From assembly GCF_002929495.1 (NCBI RefSeq), contig NZ_PJJJ01000033.1:62001-126000 (forward strand): a DNA stretch of 64,000 bases, given 5' to 3'. The notes beneath the pieces were generated by a model that searched no databases, was not told the DNA's origin, and saw only the letters and a program-made list of their open reading frames with translations. The position numbers and the translations under genes are program-made. Source of the stretch: Cryobacterium sp. Y82 (lineage in GTDB: Bacteria; Actinomycetota; Actinomycetes; Actinomycetales; Microbacteriaceae). Shown piece by piece: positions 51,422 through 60,801 of the stretch; the first letter of the stretch is position 1, and every line of letters begins with the position of its first letter.

Positions 51422-52906
51422 ATTTCGAGCACTGAAACACCCACCACCGCTGCTTCGCCGCAGCCGGCGCCGCGTGGTCTGAAAGCCCGCGTCGACGCCT
51501 ACTTCGAGATCACCAGGCGCGGCTCCACCTGGTCCCGCGAATTTCGAGGCGGAGTCGTCACCTTCGTGACGATGGCCTACATCGTTATCTTGAACCCGCT
51601 TATTCTCGGCGGGTTCAGTGCCGACCAGGCCGCCGTCGACGTGGCGGGTGGCTGGCTTCCCAACGAGCAGGTCGCCGCCGTGACCGCACTGACCGCCGGC
51701 GTCATGACGATTCTTTTCGGCGTCATCGCCCGCCTGCCCTACGGCTTCGCGGCTGGGCTCGGCATCAACTCGTTTCTCGCCGTGAGCGTCGTCGGCCAGG
51801 TCACCTGGGCCGAAGCGATGGGCCTCGTCGTCATCAACGGTCTGATCATCGTGCTGCTCGCTTCGACCGGCCTGCGTGAACTTATCTTCAACGCCATCCC
51901 GCGTCCCCTGAAAATCGCCATCACGGTCGGCATCGGCCTGTTCATCGCGTTCATCGGCCTGGTCGACTCCGGTTTCGTCCGAACCAGCGGCGCGAATTCA
52001 CCGCCGGTGCAGCTCGGGGATGCCGGATCCATCGCCACCCTGCCGACAGCGGTCTTCGTGATCGGGCTCATCATCATGGGCGTCCTGCTGGCCCGCAAGG
52101 TCAAGGCCGCGCTGCTGATCGGCATCGTCGCGACCACCGTCATTGCCGTGATCCTCGAAGCCATCTTCAAGGTTGGCCCGTCATTCGGCACCAACCCGGC
52201 AGGCTGGAACCTGAACGCACCCGTGCTGCCGACGAGCGTCGTTGCCCTGCCCGACCTCGGTTTAATCGGCCAGGTCTCTTTCGGTGCATTTGAGCGCATC
52301 GGCATGCTGGCCGCCGTGATGCTCGTCTTCACGCTCGTTTTCACGAACTTCTTCGACGCCATGGGCACCATGACCGGCCTGGCCAGCGAGGCCGGCCTGG
52401 CCGACAAGGACGGCAAGTTTCCGCGGTTGAAATCCGCGCTGATCGTCGAGGGCATCGGAGCCGTCGCCGGCGGTGTGACGAGCGCCTCATCGAACACCGT
52501 CTTCATCGAATCGGGGGCCGGGATCGGAGAGGGAGCGCGCACGGGCGCGGCCAACGTGATCACCGGCATCCTCTTTCTGGCCGCCATGTTCTTCACCCCG
52601 CTCACGCAGATAGTGCCGCTCGAGGTGGCGGCCGCAGCGCTCGTGATCGTTGGAGCGCTCATGGTGTCACAGATTCGCCACCTGGACTTCACCGAGTTCT
52701 CCAGCACACTGCCGATATTTCTGACCATCATCGTGATGCCGCTGACCTACTCGATCGCCAACGGTATCGGCGCCGGGTTCATCAGTTGGGTGCTCGTGCG
52801 CAGTCTCTCGGGCAAGGCACGGGAGATCAGTCCGCTGTTGTGGGTCGTCGCCCTCGGCTTTGTACTCTTCTTCGTGCGTGGTCCGGTCGAGGCGCTGATC
52901 GGCTGA
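51422..52906 (+). CDS. NCS2 family purine permease (AzgA-like), proposed ATT start codon
   Basis: Xanthine/guanine/hypoxanthine-type permease. The family N-terminus continues upstream of the first possible GTG (51566): LKARVDAYFEITRRGSTW then SREFRGGVVTFVTMAYIV, exactly what is expected before the first membrane segment. The frame is closed by TAA at 51395-51397, and between it and 51566 there is no ATG, GTG or TTG. ATT at 51422 lies six bases after GGGAG and begins (I)SSTETPTTAASPQP, so an ATG-to-ATT change is likely. Rest: NSFLAVSVVGQVTWAEAMG, LTFTLVFTNFFDAMGT-like VFTNFFDAMGTMTGLA, and GAGIGEGARTGAAN. 494 residues in this model. Confidence 0.85.
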   Translation: MSSTETPTTAASPQPAPRGLKARVDAYFEITRRGSTWSREFRGGVVTFVTMAYIVILNPLILGGFSADQAAVDVAGGWLPNEQVAAVTALTAGVMTILFGVIARLPYGFAAGLGINSFLAVSVVGQVTWAEAMGLVVINGLIIVLLASTGLRELIFNAIPRPLKIAITVGIGLFIAFIGLVDSGFVRTSGANSPPVQLGDAGSIATLPTAVFVIGLIIMGVLLARKVKAALLIGIVATTVIAVILEAIFKVGPSFGTNPAGWNLNAPVLPTSVVALPDLGLIGQVSFGAFERIGMLAAVMLVFTLVFTNFFDAMGTMTGLASEAGLADKDGKFPRLKSALIVEGIGAVAGGVTSASSNTVFIESGAGIGEGARTGAANVITGILFLAAMFFTPLTQIVPLEVAAAALVIVGALMVSQIRHLDFTEFSSTLPIFLTIIVMPLTYSIANGIGAGFISWVLVRSLSGKAREISPLLWVVALGFVLFFVRGPVEALIG

Positions 52907-52966
52907 GCCACGCGGCGAATGGATGTCGCGGCTCGCGCCGCCGAGATTCGCCCGCTCAACCCCGGC

Positions 52967-53731
52967 CTACTCGAGGAAGCCGCGCAGGAGCAGGGCGGTA
53001 CCGCTCAGGTGCTCCCGCATGGCCTCGGCCGCGGCATCCGATCGACCGGTGAGAATAGCAATGACGATTTGTTCATGCTGCTGGTTTGAATGGGCGATGT
53101 TGGGTGCCAGCAGGGGAATGGCATCGAGCAATTCGTTGAGCCGCATGCGTACATCGGCGAGCATCGGCACGAGCGACGGCGAACCCGCCAACTCGCCGAT
53201 ATAGAGGTGCAGGCGGGAATCAACGCGGCGGTACTCGTCGGCGTCGGCATCTGCGGCTGCCCCGAGGCTCGACCAGAGTAACTCACGTTCCGGCGGGGAC
53301 AACACCCGACCGGCGGCGACGCGCGCGGCTCCCACCTCGAGAATGTCCCGCAGGGTGAGCACATCATCGATCTCTGCGGCGGTGATCGACCGGTGCGCCG
53401 CACCGGTCGGGGTACCCGCCGCCATGTCTGGCGGCGAGGGCAGCGCATCGCTGACAAAGGTGCCGCCGTACCTCCCGCGCCGCGAAATCAGGTAGCCGGC
53501 CCCGGCGAGCGACCCGATCGCCTCTCGCAGTGTGTCGCGACTGACGCCCAACTGCGTGGCAAGCTCTCGTTCGGCCGGCAGCCGGTCGCCCGGCGCGATC
53601 AGCCCTAGCCGTACCGTCTGCAGTAGTCGTTGCACCGTCTCTTCGAACGTGTTGGTACCCGAGACCGGGCCCAGGAGCAGATCGCTGCTCAGGCCTGCCG
53701 TCGGCGGCGTTGCACTACTCTGGCGTGACAT
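52967..53731 (-). CDS. FadR-subfamily GntR transcriptional regulator
   Basis: Regulator of 254 residues. The winged HTH reads GDRLPAERELATQLGVSRDTLREAIGSLAGAGYLISRRGRYGGTFV (read in parts; about residues 45-90) and the C-terminal FCD-type helical effector domain follows (LRDILEVGAARVAAGRV, HLYIGELAGSPSLVPMLADVR, HSNQQHEQIVIAILTGRSDAAAEAMREH-like). The start ATG 53731 is inside the next gene upstream by 17 bp; the longer frame to 53878 belongs to it. It most likely controls the amine cluster that it terminates. Confidence 0.9.
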   Translation of the reverse strand: MSRQSSATPPTAGLSSDLLLGPVSGTNTFEETVQRLLQTVRLGLIAPGDRLPAERELATQLGVSRDTLREAIGSLAGAGYLISRRGRYGGTFVSDALPSPPDMAAGTPTGAAHRSITAAEIDDVLTLRDILEVGAARVAAGRVLSPPERELLWSSLGAAADADADEYRRVDSRLHLYIGELAGSPSLVPMLADVRMRLNELLDAIPLLAPNIAHSNQQHEQIVIAILTGRSDAAAEAMREHLSGTALLLRGFLE

Positions 53732-54503
53732 AGGCCGAGCTGATGCCACCGTCCACCAGGAAGGTGGAGCCGGTAATGAACGACGAGTCGTCACTGGCCA
53801 GAAAAGCAACGGCCGCAGCGAGTTCCTCGGGGTCGGCGAAGCGACCGACTGGAATGTGCACCAGACGCCGAGCCGCACGTTCAGGGTCTTTCGCGAACAG
53901 TTCCTGCAGCAACGGAGTGTTGACCGGCCCCGGGCAGAGCGCGTTCACCCGAATACCCTGGCGGGCAAACTGCACGCCCAGTTCCCGGCTCATCGCCAGC
54001 ACTCCGCCCTTCGACGCTGTGTAAGAGATCTGGCTGGTCGCTGAGCCCAGCACAGCCACGAAACTAGCCGTGTTGATGATCGATCCGCTGCCCTGTCGAA
54101 CCATGTGCCGCAATGCCGCGCGGCAGCACAAGTACACCGATTTGAGGTTGACATCCTGCACCTTCTGCCAGGCGGGGAGTTCGGTCGTCTCGATGGAGTC
54201 GTCATCGGGCGGAGAAATCCCCGCGTTGTTGAACGCCACATCGACCGATCCGTAGGTCTCGAATGCGGTGTCGAAGAGATGATCCACCTGGTCCTGATCG
54301 GTGACGTCGACCTTGACGAAGAGACCGCCGACCAGCGCTGCGGCTGCCTGGCCGGCCGCGTCGTCGAGGTCACCGATGACGACCGTGGCACCCTCGGCTC
54401 TGAACCGCTTTGCGGTGGCGAGGCCGATGCCGCTGGCCCCGCCGGTGATAACGGCGACCTTGCCGGCCAGGCGCTGGGTCAGGTCGATGCGAGTTATGCT
54501 CAC
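53715..54503 (-). CDS. Short-chain dehydrogenase/reductase in the gamma-glutamyl amine cluster
   Basis: NAD(P)-dependent SDR of 262 residues. Motifs: VAVITGGASGIGLATAKRF (cofactor), NNAGISPPD, active-site Tyr-Lys in ISYTASKGGVLAMSREL, and LCPGPVNTPLL. It lies between the ALDH gene and the regulator on the same strand, so a role in oxidising an alcohol intermediate of amine catabolism is likely: for ethanolamine the gamma-glutamyl-ethanolamide alcohol group would need such an enzyme. This assignment is inference from context. Confidence 0.88.
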   Translation of the reverse strand: MSITRIDLTQRLAGKVAVITGGASGIGLATAKRFRAEGATVVIGDLDDAAGQAAAALVGGLFVKVDVTDQDQVDHLFDTAFETYGSVDVAFNNAGISPPDDDSIETTELPAWQKVQDVNLKSVYLCCRAALRHMVRQGSGSIINTASFVAVLGSATSQISYTASKGGVLAMSRELGVQFARQGIRVNALCPGPVNTPLLQELFAKDPERAARRLVHIPVGRFADPEELAAAVAFLASDDSSFITGSTFLVDGGISSAYVTPE

Positions 54504-54524
54504 AGGTTCTCCTTTGGTGTGAAA

Positions 54525-55886
54525 CTAGTCAACCGCGATGAAAACATTCTTGGTTTCGGTGAAATGCAGCGGGGCATCCGGCCCCAATTCCCGTCCGAGT
54601 CCGGACTGCTTGAATCCGCCGAAAGGAGTCGAATACCGCACCGACGAGTGCGAATTGACCGACAGATTGCCCGACTCGACCCCGCGGGCCACGCGAATGG
54701 CCCGGCCGACGTCCCGGGTCCAGATTGAGCCGGACAACCCATAGTCGGTGTCGTTGGCGAGCTTCACGGCATCGGCCTCATCATCGAAGGGCAGCACGGT
54801 CACGACCGGGCCGAAGATTTCCTCGGTCACGCACCGGTCGAGACGGCTGGAGGGAGCGAGCACGGTCGGGGCGATCCAGAACCCGGCACCGGTCGGAGCG
54901 CTGCCGCGAAAGGCGACCGGTGCATCTCTGGGCAGATACGCCGACACGGCAGCGTGATGCTGCCGTGAAACCAGGGGTCCCATCTCGGTGGCCGGGTCGG
55001 CCGGATCGCCGACCCGCACCGCGGCGACGGCCGGTTCGAGCAACTCCATGAACCGATCGAACACGCTGGCCTGCACCAGAATGCGACTGCGAGCGCAGCA
55101 ATCCTGGCCCGCGTTCTCGAACACACCCGACGGCGCTGCGGCGGCTGCGCGTTCCAGGTCGGCGTCGGCGAAGATGATATTGGCGCTTTTGCCGCCGAGT
55201 TCGAGCGTTACCCGCTTGACCTGGTCGGCACAGCCGGCCATGATCTGCTTGCCGACAGCGGTCGAGCCGGTGAACACGACCTTGCGAACGTCGGGGTGCG
55301 TCACGAACCGGGTTCCTACGACTGACCCACGCCCCGGCAATACCTGGAACAGTCCCTCCGGCAGTCCCGCGTCGAGGGCGAGTTCTCCCAAACGGATGCT
55401 CGACAGTGGCGTCCATTCCGCCGGCTTCAAAACCACGGCGTTGCCGGCAGCGAGAGCAGGCGCGAACCCCCAGGTGCCGATCGTCATCGGAAAATTCCAC
55501 GGTGTGATCACGCCGACAACGCCGAGCGGCTCGTGAAAGGTGAGGTCGATGCCGCCCGCGACCGGAATCTGCTGCCCGAACATGCGCTCGGGGGCTGCCG
55601 AATAGTAGTCGAGTACATCACGAACGTGCCCGGCTTCCCAGCGCGCCTGTGTGATGGGATGCCCCGAGTTGCGCACCTCAATGGCAGCCAGGTTTTCTCG
55701 GTCGTTGTCAACGACCTCGGCGAATCGTCGCAAGACGCGGGCCTTGTCGGCGGGGGCTACGTCGGCCCACGTCTTCTGGGCCAGGACGGCGCGGGCGATC
55801 GCCTCATCGGTTTCGTCCTGGCCCAGGTGTTCGACTGTTTCCCCGACCGATTCATCGGCCGGGTTGATGACGGTATAGCTGCTCAT
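54525..55886 (-). CDS. Aldehyde dehydrogenase (gamma-glutamyl aldehyde type, PuuC-like)
   Basis: ALDH of 453 residues with a complete set of motifs: [32 protein letters not shown], catalytic glutamate in [16 protein letters not shown], and the cysteine in [14 protein letters not shown]. The C-terminus ends [15 protein letters not shown] and [11 protein letters not shown]. In this cluster it should oxidise a gamma-glutamylated aldehyde to the acid, as PuuC does for putrescine. It overlaps the hydrolase gene by 4 bp (ATGA). Confidence 0.92.
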   Translation of the reverse strand: MSSYTVINPADESVGETVEHLGQDETDEAIARAVLAQKTWADVAPADKARVLRRFAEVVDNDRENLAAIEVRNSGHPITQARWEAGHVRDVLDYYSAAPERMFGQQIPVAGGIDLTFHEPLGVVGVITPWNFPMTIGTWGFAPALAAGNAVVLKPAEWTPLSSIRLGELALDAGLPEGLFQVLPGRGSVVGTRFVTHPDVRKVVFTGSTAVGKQIMAGCADQVKRVTLELGGKSANIIFADADLERAAAAAPSGVFENAGQDCCARSRILVQASVFDRFMELLEPAVAAVRVGDPADPATEMGPLVSRQHHAAVSAYLPRDAPVAFRGSAPTGAGFWIAPTVLAPSSRLDRCVTEEIFGPVVTVLPFDDEADAVKLANDTDYGLSGSIWTRDVGRAIRVARGVESGNLSVNSHSSVRYSTPFGGFKQSGLGRELGPDAPLHFTETKNVFIAVD

Positions 55887-56692
55887 TCTGGTGCCCTTTC
55901 TGCCCCTGCTGAAGGTCGTGGCGGGTGCGGCGCGGGCGTGCCCCGGCGCGGGGCTGCTGCCCTATAGTCTCGAGCGGCGCTGACCAATGCGGTGAAGAGG
56001 CGAAGATCGTCGGGCGACTGCTCCGGATGCCACTGCACGGCCATCCCGAACGGCACCGTCGTCAGCTCCACACCTTGCACGATGCCGGCATCCGTTGTGG
56101 CCGTCACTCGCAGACCGGCGGCTACGCGGTTGATGGATTGGTGGTGGTACACCGGGACCGAAGGCAGGAGCGTTTGGCCGTCCAGCAGCGCACTGAGCGT
56201 CGAGTCTGGTTCAACGGCAACATCGACGATATTGAACACACCGTTACCGGCTTGATAAGTTGTGTCGCCGACCAGGTCCGGCAGATGCTGGTGAAGACTT
56301 CCGCCGAGGGCGACGTTAAGCATCTGCGCACCCCGACAAATGCCTAGAAACGGCAGTGCGCGGGCGATGGCCTGGTGCAGGAGTACCTCTTCCCAAGCGT
56401 CTCGATCCGGCCGGGGCTCGTCCGTCTGGGGGTGCGCGGCCTGCCCGTAGCGCGCCGGATCGACATCTTTGCCGCCGGTGATGACCAGGGCGTCGAGGCC
56501 GTCGAGCACCCGGTCGGCAATAGCCGCGGTCACCGGCTGCGGGGGCAATAGCACGGCGATGCCGCCCGCTTTGGTGATCGCGTCGAAATAGACTCGTGGC
56601 AGAATCGCTGCCGGCACATCCCACACCCCGGTCTGGGCCTGCTCGAGATAGGTGGTCAGGCCGATCACCGGTCCGGTCTCAGAGTCGTTCAA
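55883..56692 (-). CDS. Class I glutamine amidotransferase-like gamma-Glu amide hydrolase (PuuD-like)
   Basis: Hydrolase of 269 residues of the PuuD family, which removes the glutamyl group to release GABA or a related product. The nucleophile cysteine is in [18 protein letters not shown] (about residue 115), and the histidine-glutamate pair is in [10 protein letters not shown]. The opening [16 protein letters not shown] is the usual family start. It overlaps the ligase gene by 14 bp and the ALDH gene by 4 bp, which shows tight coupling of the three steps: ligation, oxidation, cleavage. Confidence 0.92.
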   Translation of the reverse strand: MNDSETGPVIGLTTYLEQAQTGVWDVPAAILPRVYFDAITKAGGIAVLLPPQPVTAAIADRVLDGLDALVITGGKDVDPARYGQAAHPQTDEPRPDRDAWEEVLLHQAIARALPFLGICRGAQMLNVALGGSLHQHLPDLVGDTTYQAGNGVFNIVDVAVEPDSTLSALLDGQTLLPSVPVYHHQSINRVAAGLRVTATTDAGIVQGVELTTVPFGMAVQWHPEQSPDDLRLFTALVSAARDYRAAAPRRGTPAPHPPRPSAGAERAPE

Positions 56693-58046
56693 AGCCGCGC
56701 ACCCGCTCCCAGTCGGTCACGGCGGCATCGTAGGCCTGCACCTCAATGCGTGCGTTGTTCAGGTAGTGCTCCACGACCTCGTCGCCGAACGCCTCGCGGG
56801 CCGTGGCGGAACCGGCGAATAGTTCGGCCGATTCGCGCAGCGACGACGGAACTCGCGGGACGTCGCTGGTGTACGCGTTTCCCTCGTACGCGGACTCCAG
56901 CTCGAGTTCGTGCTCGATGCCGTACAAGCCCGCCGCGATCAGGGCGGCGACAGCCAGATATTGATTGACATCACCCCCGGGGACCCGGTTCTCGACCCGC
57001 AAAGCCGGGCCGTGCCCGACGACGCGCAGCGCACACGTGCGATTGTCGAGCCCCCAGGCCAGCGCGGTCGGCGCGAAACTACCCGGAACGTAACGCTTAT
57101 ACGAGTTGATGTTGGGAGCGGAGAACAGGGTCAGCTCTCGCATGATCGCGATTTGTCCGGCCAGGAAGTGTCGGAATAGCTTCGACATCCCATGCTCGGC
57201 CTGGGCGTCGTGAAAGACTGGTTCACCGCCCGGACCCTGCAGGCTGATATGGATATGGCAGCTGTTGCCCTCCCGTTCGTTGAACTTCGCCATAAACGTG
57301 AGGCTCTTGCCGTGGGCGTCGGCGATCTCCTTGGCCCCACTCTTGTAGACGGAATGATTGTCACAGGTGGCCAGTGCCGTCGCATATCGAAACCCGATCT
57401 CCTGCTGCCCGAGATTGCATTCGCCCTTCACTCCTTCGCAGTACATGCCGGCGCCGTCCATGGCAAGACGAATATCGCGTAGCAGCGGTTCCATTCGTGT
57501 GGATGCCAGCAGAGAGTAATCGATGTTGTAGTCGCTGGCCGGGGTGAGGCCGTCGTATCCCTTTTTCCAGGCTTCGCGGTAGCCGTCGTCGAAAATGATG
57601 AACTCTAGCTCGGTCGCACAGAACGCAGTGAGCCCGTGTTCGGCCAATCGGTCCAATTGGCGACGCAAAATCTGCCGCGGCGAAGCGAGCACCGGTTTCT
57701 CATCGAGCCAGTGCAGATCGGCGGTGACCAAGGCTGTTCCGGGCAGCCACGGGGCCAATCGCAGTGTATCGAGGTCGGGGACCATTGCCATGTCCCCATA
57801 CCCGTGCGACCAGCTCGAGGTGGCATAGCCTTCGACGGTGTTCATCTCCACGTCGACGGCGAGAAGGTAGTTGCAGCATTCCGCGCCATGAGCGGCAGCA
57901 TCCTCCAGGAACAGCCGAGCAGAGAGTCGTTTGCCAACGAGGCGCCCCTGCATATCAGTGAACGCGACAACGACGGTGTCGATCTCACGGCGGGAAACCA
58001 GAATGGTCAATTCCTCGAGGGTGAGGTTTCCGGTACGAGTTGTCAT
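56679..58046 (-). CDS. Glutamine-synthetase-like gamma-glutamyl amine ligase (PuuA/GlnA4-like)
   Basis: Member of the glutamine synthetase fold, 455 residues. Motifs: TELEFIIFDDGYREAW, GVKGECNLGQQEIGF, NSCHIHISLQG with the metal-binding histidines, and the PGSFAPTALAWGLDNRT glutamate-phosphate region. It probably joins glutamate to a small amine (putrescine, ethanolamine or similar) as the first step of the pathway. ATG 58046 with GGAGAA upstream is chosen; the frame to 58130 adds an unlikely extension. It is the first gene of a five-gene unit, opposite to a permease. Confidence 0.9.
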   Translation of the reverse strand: MTTRTGNLTLEELTILVSRREIDTVVVAFTDMQGRLVGKRLSARLFLEDAAAHGAECCNYLLAVDVEMNTVEGYATSSWSHGYGDMAMVPDLDTLRLAPWLPGTALVTADLHWLDEKPVLASPRQILRRQLDRLAEHGLTAFCATELEFIIFDDGYREAWKKGYDGLTPASDYNIDYSLLASTRMEPLLRDIRLAMDGAGMYCEGVKGECNLGQQEIGFRYATALATCDNHSVYKSGAKEIADAHGKSLTFMAKFNEREGNSCHIHISLQGPGGEPVFHDAQAEHGMSKLFRHFLAGQIAIMRELTLFSAPNINSYKRYVPGSFAPTALAWGLDNRTCALRVVGHGPALRVENRVPGGDVNQYLAVAALIAAGLYGIEHELELESAYEGNAYTSDVPRVPSSLRESAELFAGSATAREAFGDEVVEHYLNNARIEVQAYDAAVTDWERVRGFERL

Positions 58047-58209
58047 CGAGCTTCTCCTCGGTGCTGGTATGAGAGCGGGGTAGTCAAGGCCATTCGGCGG
58101 TTCGCGGAGCAAAGAGGAAGAATCAGGCAATTTTCAACCATTAGAGCACACTTCACCGACGGGAGGAGTGGTGTTTTTGCGTGATTGTGGCCCGCGTTTT
58201 TCTTCAAAG

Positions 58210-58217
58210 GTATATAC
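58210..58217. promoter_or_regulatory. Palindrome GTATATAC in the divergent amine-cluster control region
   Basis: A perfect 8-bp palindrome, in the form GGTATATACACC, in the 273-bp region between the ligase and permease genes, which is AT-rich and holds the promoters of both. It fits the short palindromes recognised by FadR-type regulators and may be the site for the regulator at 52967-53731. TATATA might also act as a -10 box. Confidence 0.4.
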
Positions 58218-58319
58218 ACCGCACCATTCAGCATTTAGCATCATGGCAACCTCACTGAACGATTGCGCTCTAGCCGCTGGCACTACCATCGGGTGCGCAA
58301 CGAGCGCAAAGGAATTGAG

Positions 58320-59864
58320 ATGTCCAAAGACACCTTGAAAGTTTCGGGCGTGAAGTACACCACGGCGCAGGCCGGCTACTTCGAGAAACGTCGGCTCACT
58401 CGCAGTGCCGGCATCTGGGGCCTGTGGGGTCTGGCCGTGGCAGCGGTGATCTCCGGAGACTTTTCGGGCTGGAATTTCGGCATCGACTTCGCCGGTTTTG
58501 GCGGAATGCTAATTGCCTTCCTGCTGCTCATCGTCATGTACTACGGAATGATCTTCAGCATCGGCGAGATGGCGGCGGCGATGCCGCACACGGGTGGGGC
58601 CTACTCGTTCGCCCGGGCGGCTATGGGACCCTGGGGCGGTTTCGTTACAGGGCTAGCCGAAACCATCGAATACGTCGCGACCACCGCGGTCATTGTGTAC
58701 TTTTCTGCTTCCTACGCCGACGAGATAACGCAGGTACTGCTCGGCGTCTCCCTGCCACCGTGGATGTGGTGGCTCATCCTGTACGCCGCCTTCATTGCAC
58801 TCAATGCTGCCGGCGCGGCCATCTCCTTCAAATTCGCTATCGTCGTGGCGATCATCTCCATTGCGATCCTGCTGGTGTTCTCCGTCATGGCAGCGTTCTC
58901 CGGGTTGTTCAGCTGGGACAACCTGTTCAACATCACGCCGGATGCCGGCCAGAGCACCTTCCTGCCTCACGGCATACTCCCGATCCTGTTCGCGCTGCCG
59001 TACGCCATGTGGTTTTTCCTCGGCATCGAAGAACTCCCACTAGCAGCCGAGGAATCGCACAACCCGGTGCGTGACATTCCGCGCGCCGGGTTCATCGCCC
59101 GAACCACACTGATCGTGACTGGCCTGCTCGTCTTGTTCCTCAACACCGGAGTCGTCGGCGCGGCCGAGATTGCCGGATCGACTGAGCCCTTGCTCGATGG
59201 GTTCCAGGCGATTGTGGGCGACGACGTCGCAGCGATGCTCGCCCTGTTCGCGCTGATCGGGCTTCTGGCCTCGTTGCAGGGGATCATGTTCGCCTACGGA
59301 CGAAACATGTATTCGCTGTCGCGGGCCGGTTACTATCCGAAGTTCTTGTCACTGACCGGAAAACGCCAAACTCCGGCCATTGCCCTCCTTGTGGGTGCCA
59401 TCATCGGATTTGTGGCGCTTGTGCTGGTCGATTCCCTCGGCGGGGCCGCCGGTGTCGCTGGCGCTATCGTGCTCAACATCGCAGTCTGGGGCGCTGTGAT
59501 CGCCTACGTCCTGCAGATGGTGTCGTTCGTGCTGCTGCGTAAAAAGTTCCCGAACGCCAGCCGCCCGTACCGCAGCCCGTGGGGCGTTCCCGGTGCCGTT
59601 ATCGCGGGCATCCTCTCGCTGGCTATTTTCTTCGGCTTTTTCATCAACGAACCGGCAAGGCCGGCGATTGCGGCCATCGCCGTGGTCTACGTGGTGATGC
59701 TCCTGGCCTTTGCGCTCTGGGGGCGCAAGCGGCTAGTCCTCTCTCCCGAGGAGGAATACGCGGTATCGGGCGGGTTGCACCGAGACCCGCAAGCGGATGG
59801 TTACGGCGGCACGGTCGAGAATGAACTGCTCGCCCGCGACGGGAAAGACGACCCGCGGCTCTGA
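58320..59864 (+). CDS. eat: Amino-acid/amine permease of the ethanolamine-permease type
   Basis: APC superfamily permease of 514 residues with about 12 membrane segments. The stretch AAVISGDFSGWNFGIDFAGFGGMLIA is typical of ethanolamine permeases (read here in parts: VISGDFSGWNFG); also GGAYSFARAAMGPWGGF and FFLGIEELPLAAEES. The start chosen is ATG 58320 after CAAAGGAATTGAG; an in-frame ATG-like codon at 58263 is less likely. As the only transporter of the amine cluster it suggests that the substrate is ethanolamine-like. It is divergent from the ligase gene. Confidence 0.88.
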   Translation: MSKDTLKVSGVKYTTAQAGYFEKRRLTRSAGIWGLWGLAVAAVISGDFSGWNFGIDFAGFGGMLIAFLLLIVMYYGMIFSIGEMAAAMPHTGGAYSFARAAMGPWGGFVTGLAETIEYVATTAVIVYFSASYADEITQVLLGVSLPPWMWWLILYAAFIALNAAGAAISFKFAIVVAIISIAILLVFSVMAAFSGLFSWDNLFNITPDAGQSTFLPHGILPILFALPYAMWFFLGIEELPLAAEESHNPVRDIPRAGFIARTTLIVTGLLVLFLNTGVVGAAEIAGSTEPLLDGFQAIVGDDVAAMLALFALIGLLASLQGIMFAYGRNMYSLSRAGYYPKFLSLTGKRQTPAIALLVGAIIGFVALVLVDSLGGAAGVAGAIVLNIAVWGAVIAYVLQMVSFVLLRKKFPNASRPYRSPWGVPGAVIAGILSLAIFFGFFINEPARPAIAAIAVVYVVMLLAFALWGRKRLVLSPEEEYAVSGGLHRDPQADGYGGTVENELLARDGKDDPRL

Positions 59865-59872
59865 CCCCGTGA

Positions 59873-60748
59873 CTAGATCTCGCGACAGTGCGTCGTGAGC
59901 ATGCCGATCTTGTCGATCGAAATTGTCACGGTCGAGCCGTCGCGCAGAAAAATCGGGGGTTTGCGGCTGTAGCCGGCGCCGCCAGGGCTGCCGGTGGAAA
60001 TCAAGGTACCGGGCATGAGCGTAGAAGTCTTCGACAGGTAGGAGATGATCTCCGCGACGGTGCGCACCATGTCGCCGCTCGAAGCATCCTGCAGAATACG
60101 GCCGTCGACGTGGGTGGTCAGCCACAGATTCTGGGGATCACCAATCTCATCGGCGGTGACGACCAGGGGGCCGGTCGGGGTGAAGCCGTCGAAGGATTTG
60201 CAGCGAGACCATTGTGCCTCTGAGAACTGCAGGTCGCGAGCGGTGATGTCGTTGACGACCGTGTAGCCAAAGACATAGTCCAGGGCGTTGGCGACCGACA
60301 CGTTGCGGGCCGGGCAGCCGATGATGACGCCGAGTTCGGCCTCGTAGTCGACCTGGGTGGTGAGGTCGCGCGGCCAGATGATGGTCGAGCCGTGACCGGT
60401 GAGCGAGTTCGGCCAGAGCGAGAATACGGTCGCCGCTGTTTCAAGACGCAGGCTGAGTTCGGAGGAGTGCGCGGCGTAGTTGGCGCCGATCGCGATGATC
60501 TGCGGTGGGCGCAGCACCGCCGAGGAATGCCTCAGCTCATCGACGGGGGTTAGGGCGGCGCCGGTGGAGACAGCGTCGAGGCTGATCGCGCGGATGCGTT
60601 CGTACTCGGCGTCGCCCTGTTCGAGCAGGTCTTGCAGGTCGCGGGGGGCGTCGTCCATGACGTCGTCCAGGAACAGCGCCGCGTCGTCGAAGACCACGGC
60701 CAATCGGGGAATGGATGAGCCGTCAACTCTGAGATGCGCAAATTTCAC
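59873..60748 (-). CDS. Fumarylacetoacetate hydrolase family protein
   Basis: FAH-fold enzyme of 291 residues, acting on 2-oxo acid or dihydroxy-acid substrates. Family marks: IIAIGANYAAHSSELSL, YEAELGVIIGCPARNV, FGYTVVNDITARDLQ and SKTSTLMPGTLISTGSPGG. Metal-binding acidic residues are those of YEAELGVI. Its place next to the amine cluster, convergent with the permease with 8 bp between the ends, might be chance. GTG 60748 is supported by a TAGCCT box six bases upstream. Confidence 0.85.
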   Translation of the reverse strand: MKFAHLRVDGSSIPRLAVVFDDAALFLDDVMDDAPRDLQDLLEQGDAEYERIRAISLDAVSTGAALTPVDELRHSSAVLRPPQIIAIGANYAAHSSELSLRLETAATVFSLWPNSLTGHGSTIIWPRDLTTQVDYEAELGVIIGCPARNVSVANALDYVFGYTVVNDITARDLQFSEAQWSRCKSFDGFTPTGPLVVTADEIGDPQNLWLTTHVDGRILQDASSGDMVRTVAEIISYLSKTSTLMPGTLISTGSPGGAGYSRKPPIFLRDGSTVTISIDKIGMLTTHCREI

Positions 60749-60754
60749 TCTTCT

Positions 60755-60760
60755 AGGCTA
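60755..60760 (-). promoter_or_regulatory. -10 box (TAGCCT) for the FAH-family gene
   Basis: TAGCCT on the minus strand is six bases before GTG 60748; leaderless-type spacing. Confidence 0.55.
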
Positions 60761-60801
60761 GCGGGCCTCACCCGGCGTCGCCCTGCGGGGTGCTCCAACC
60801 C

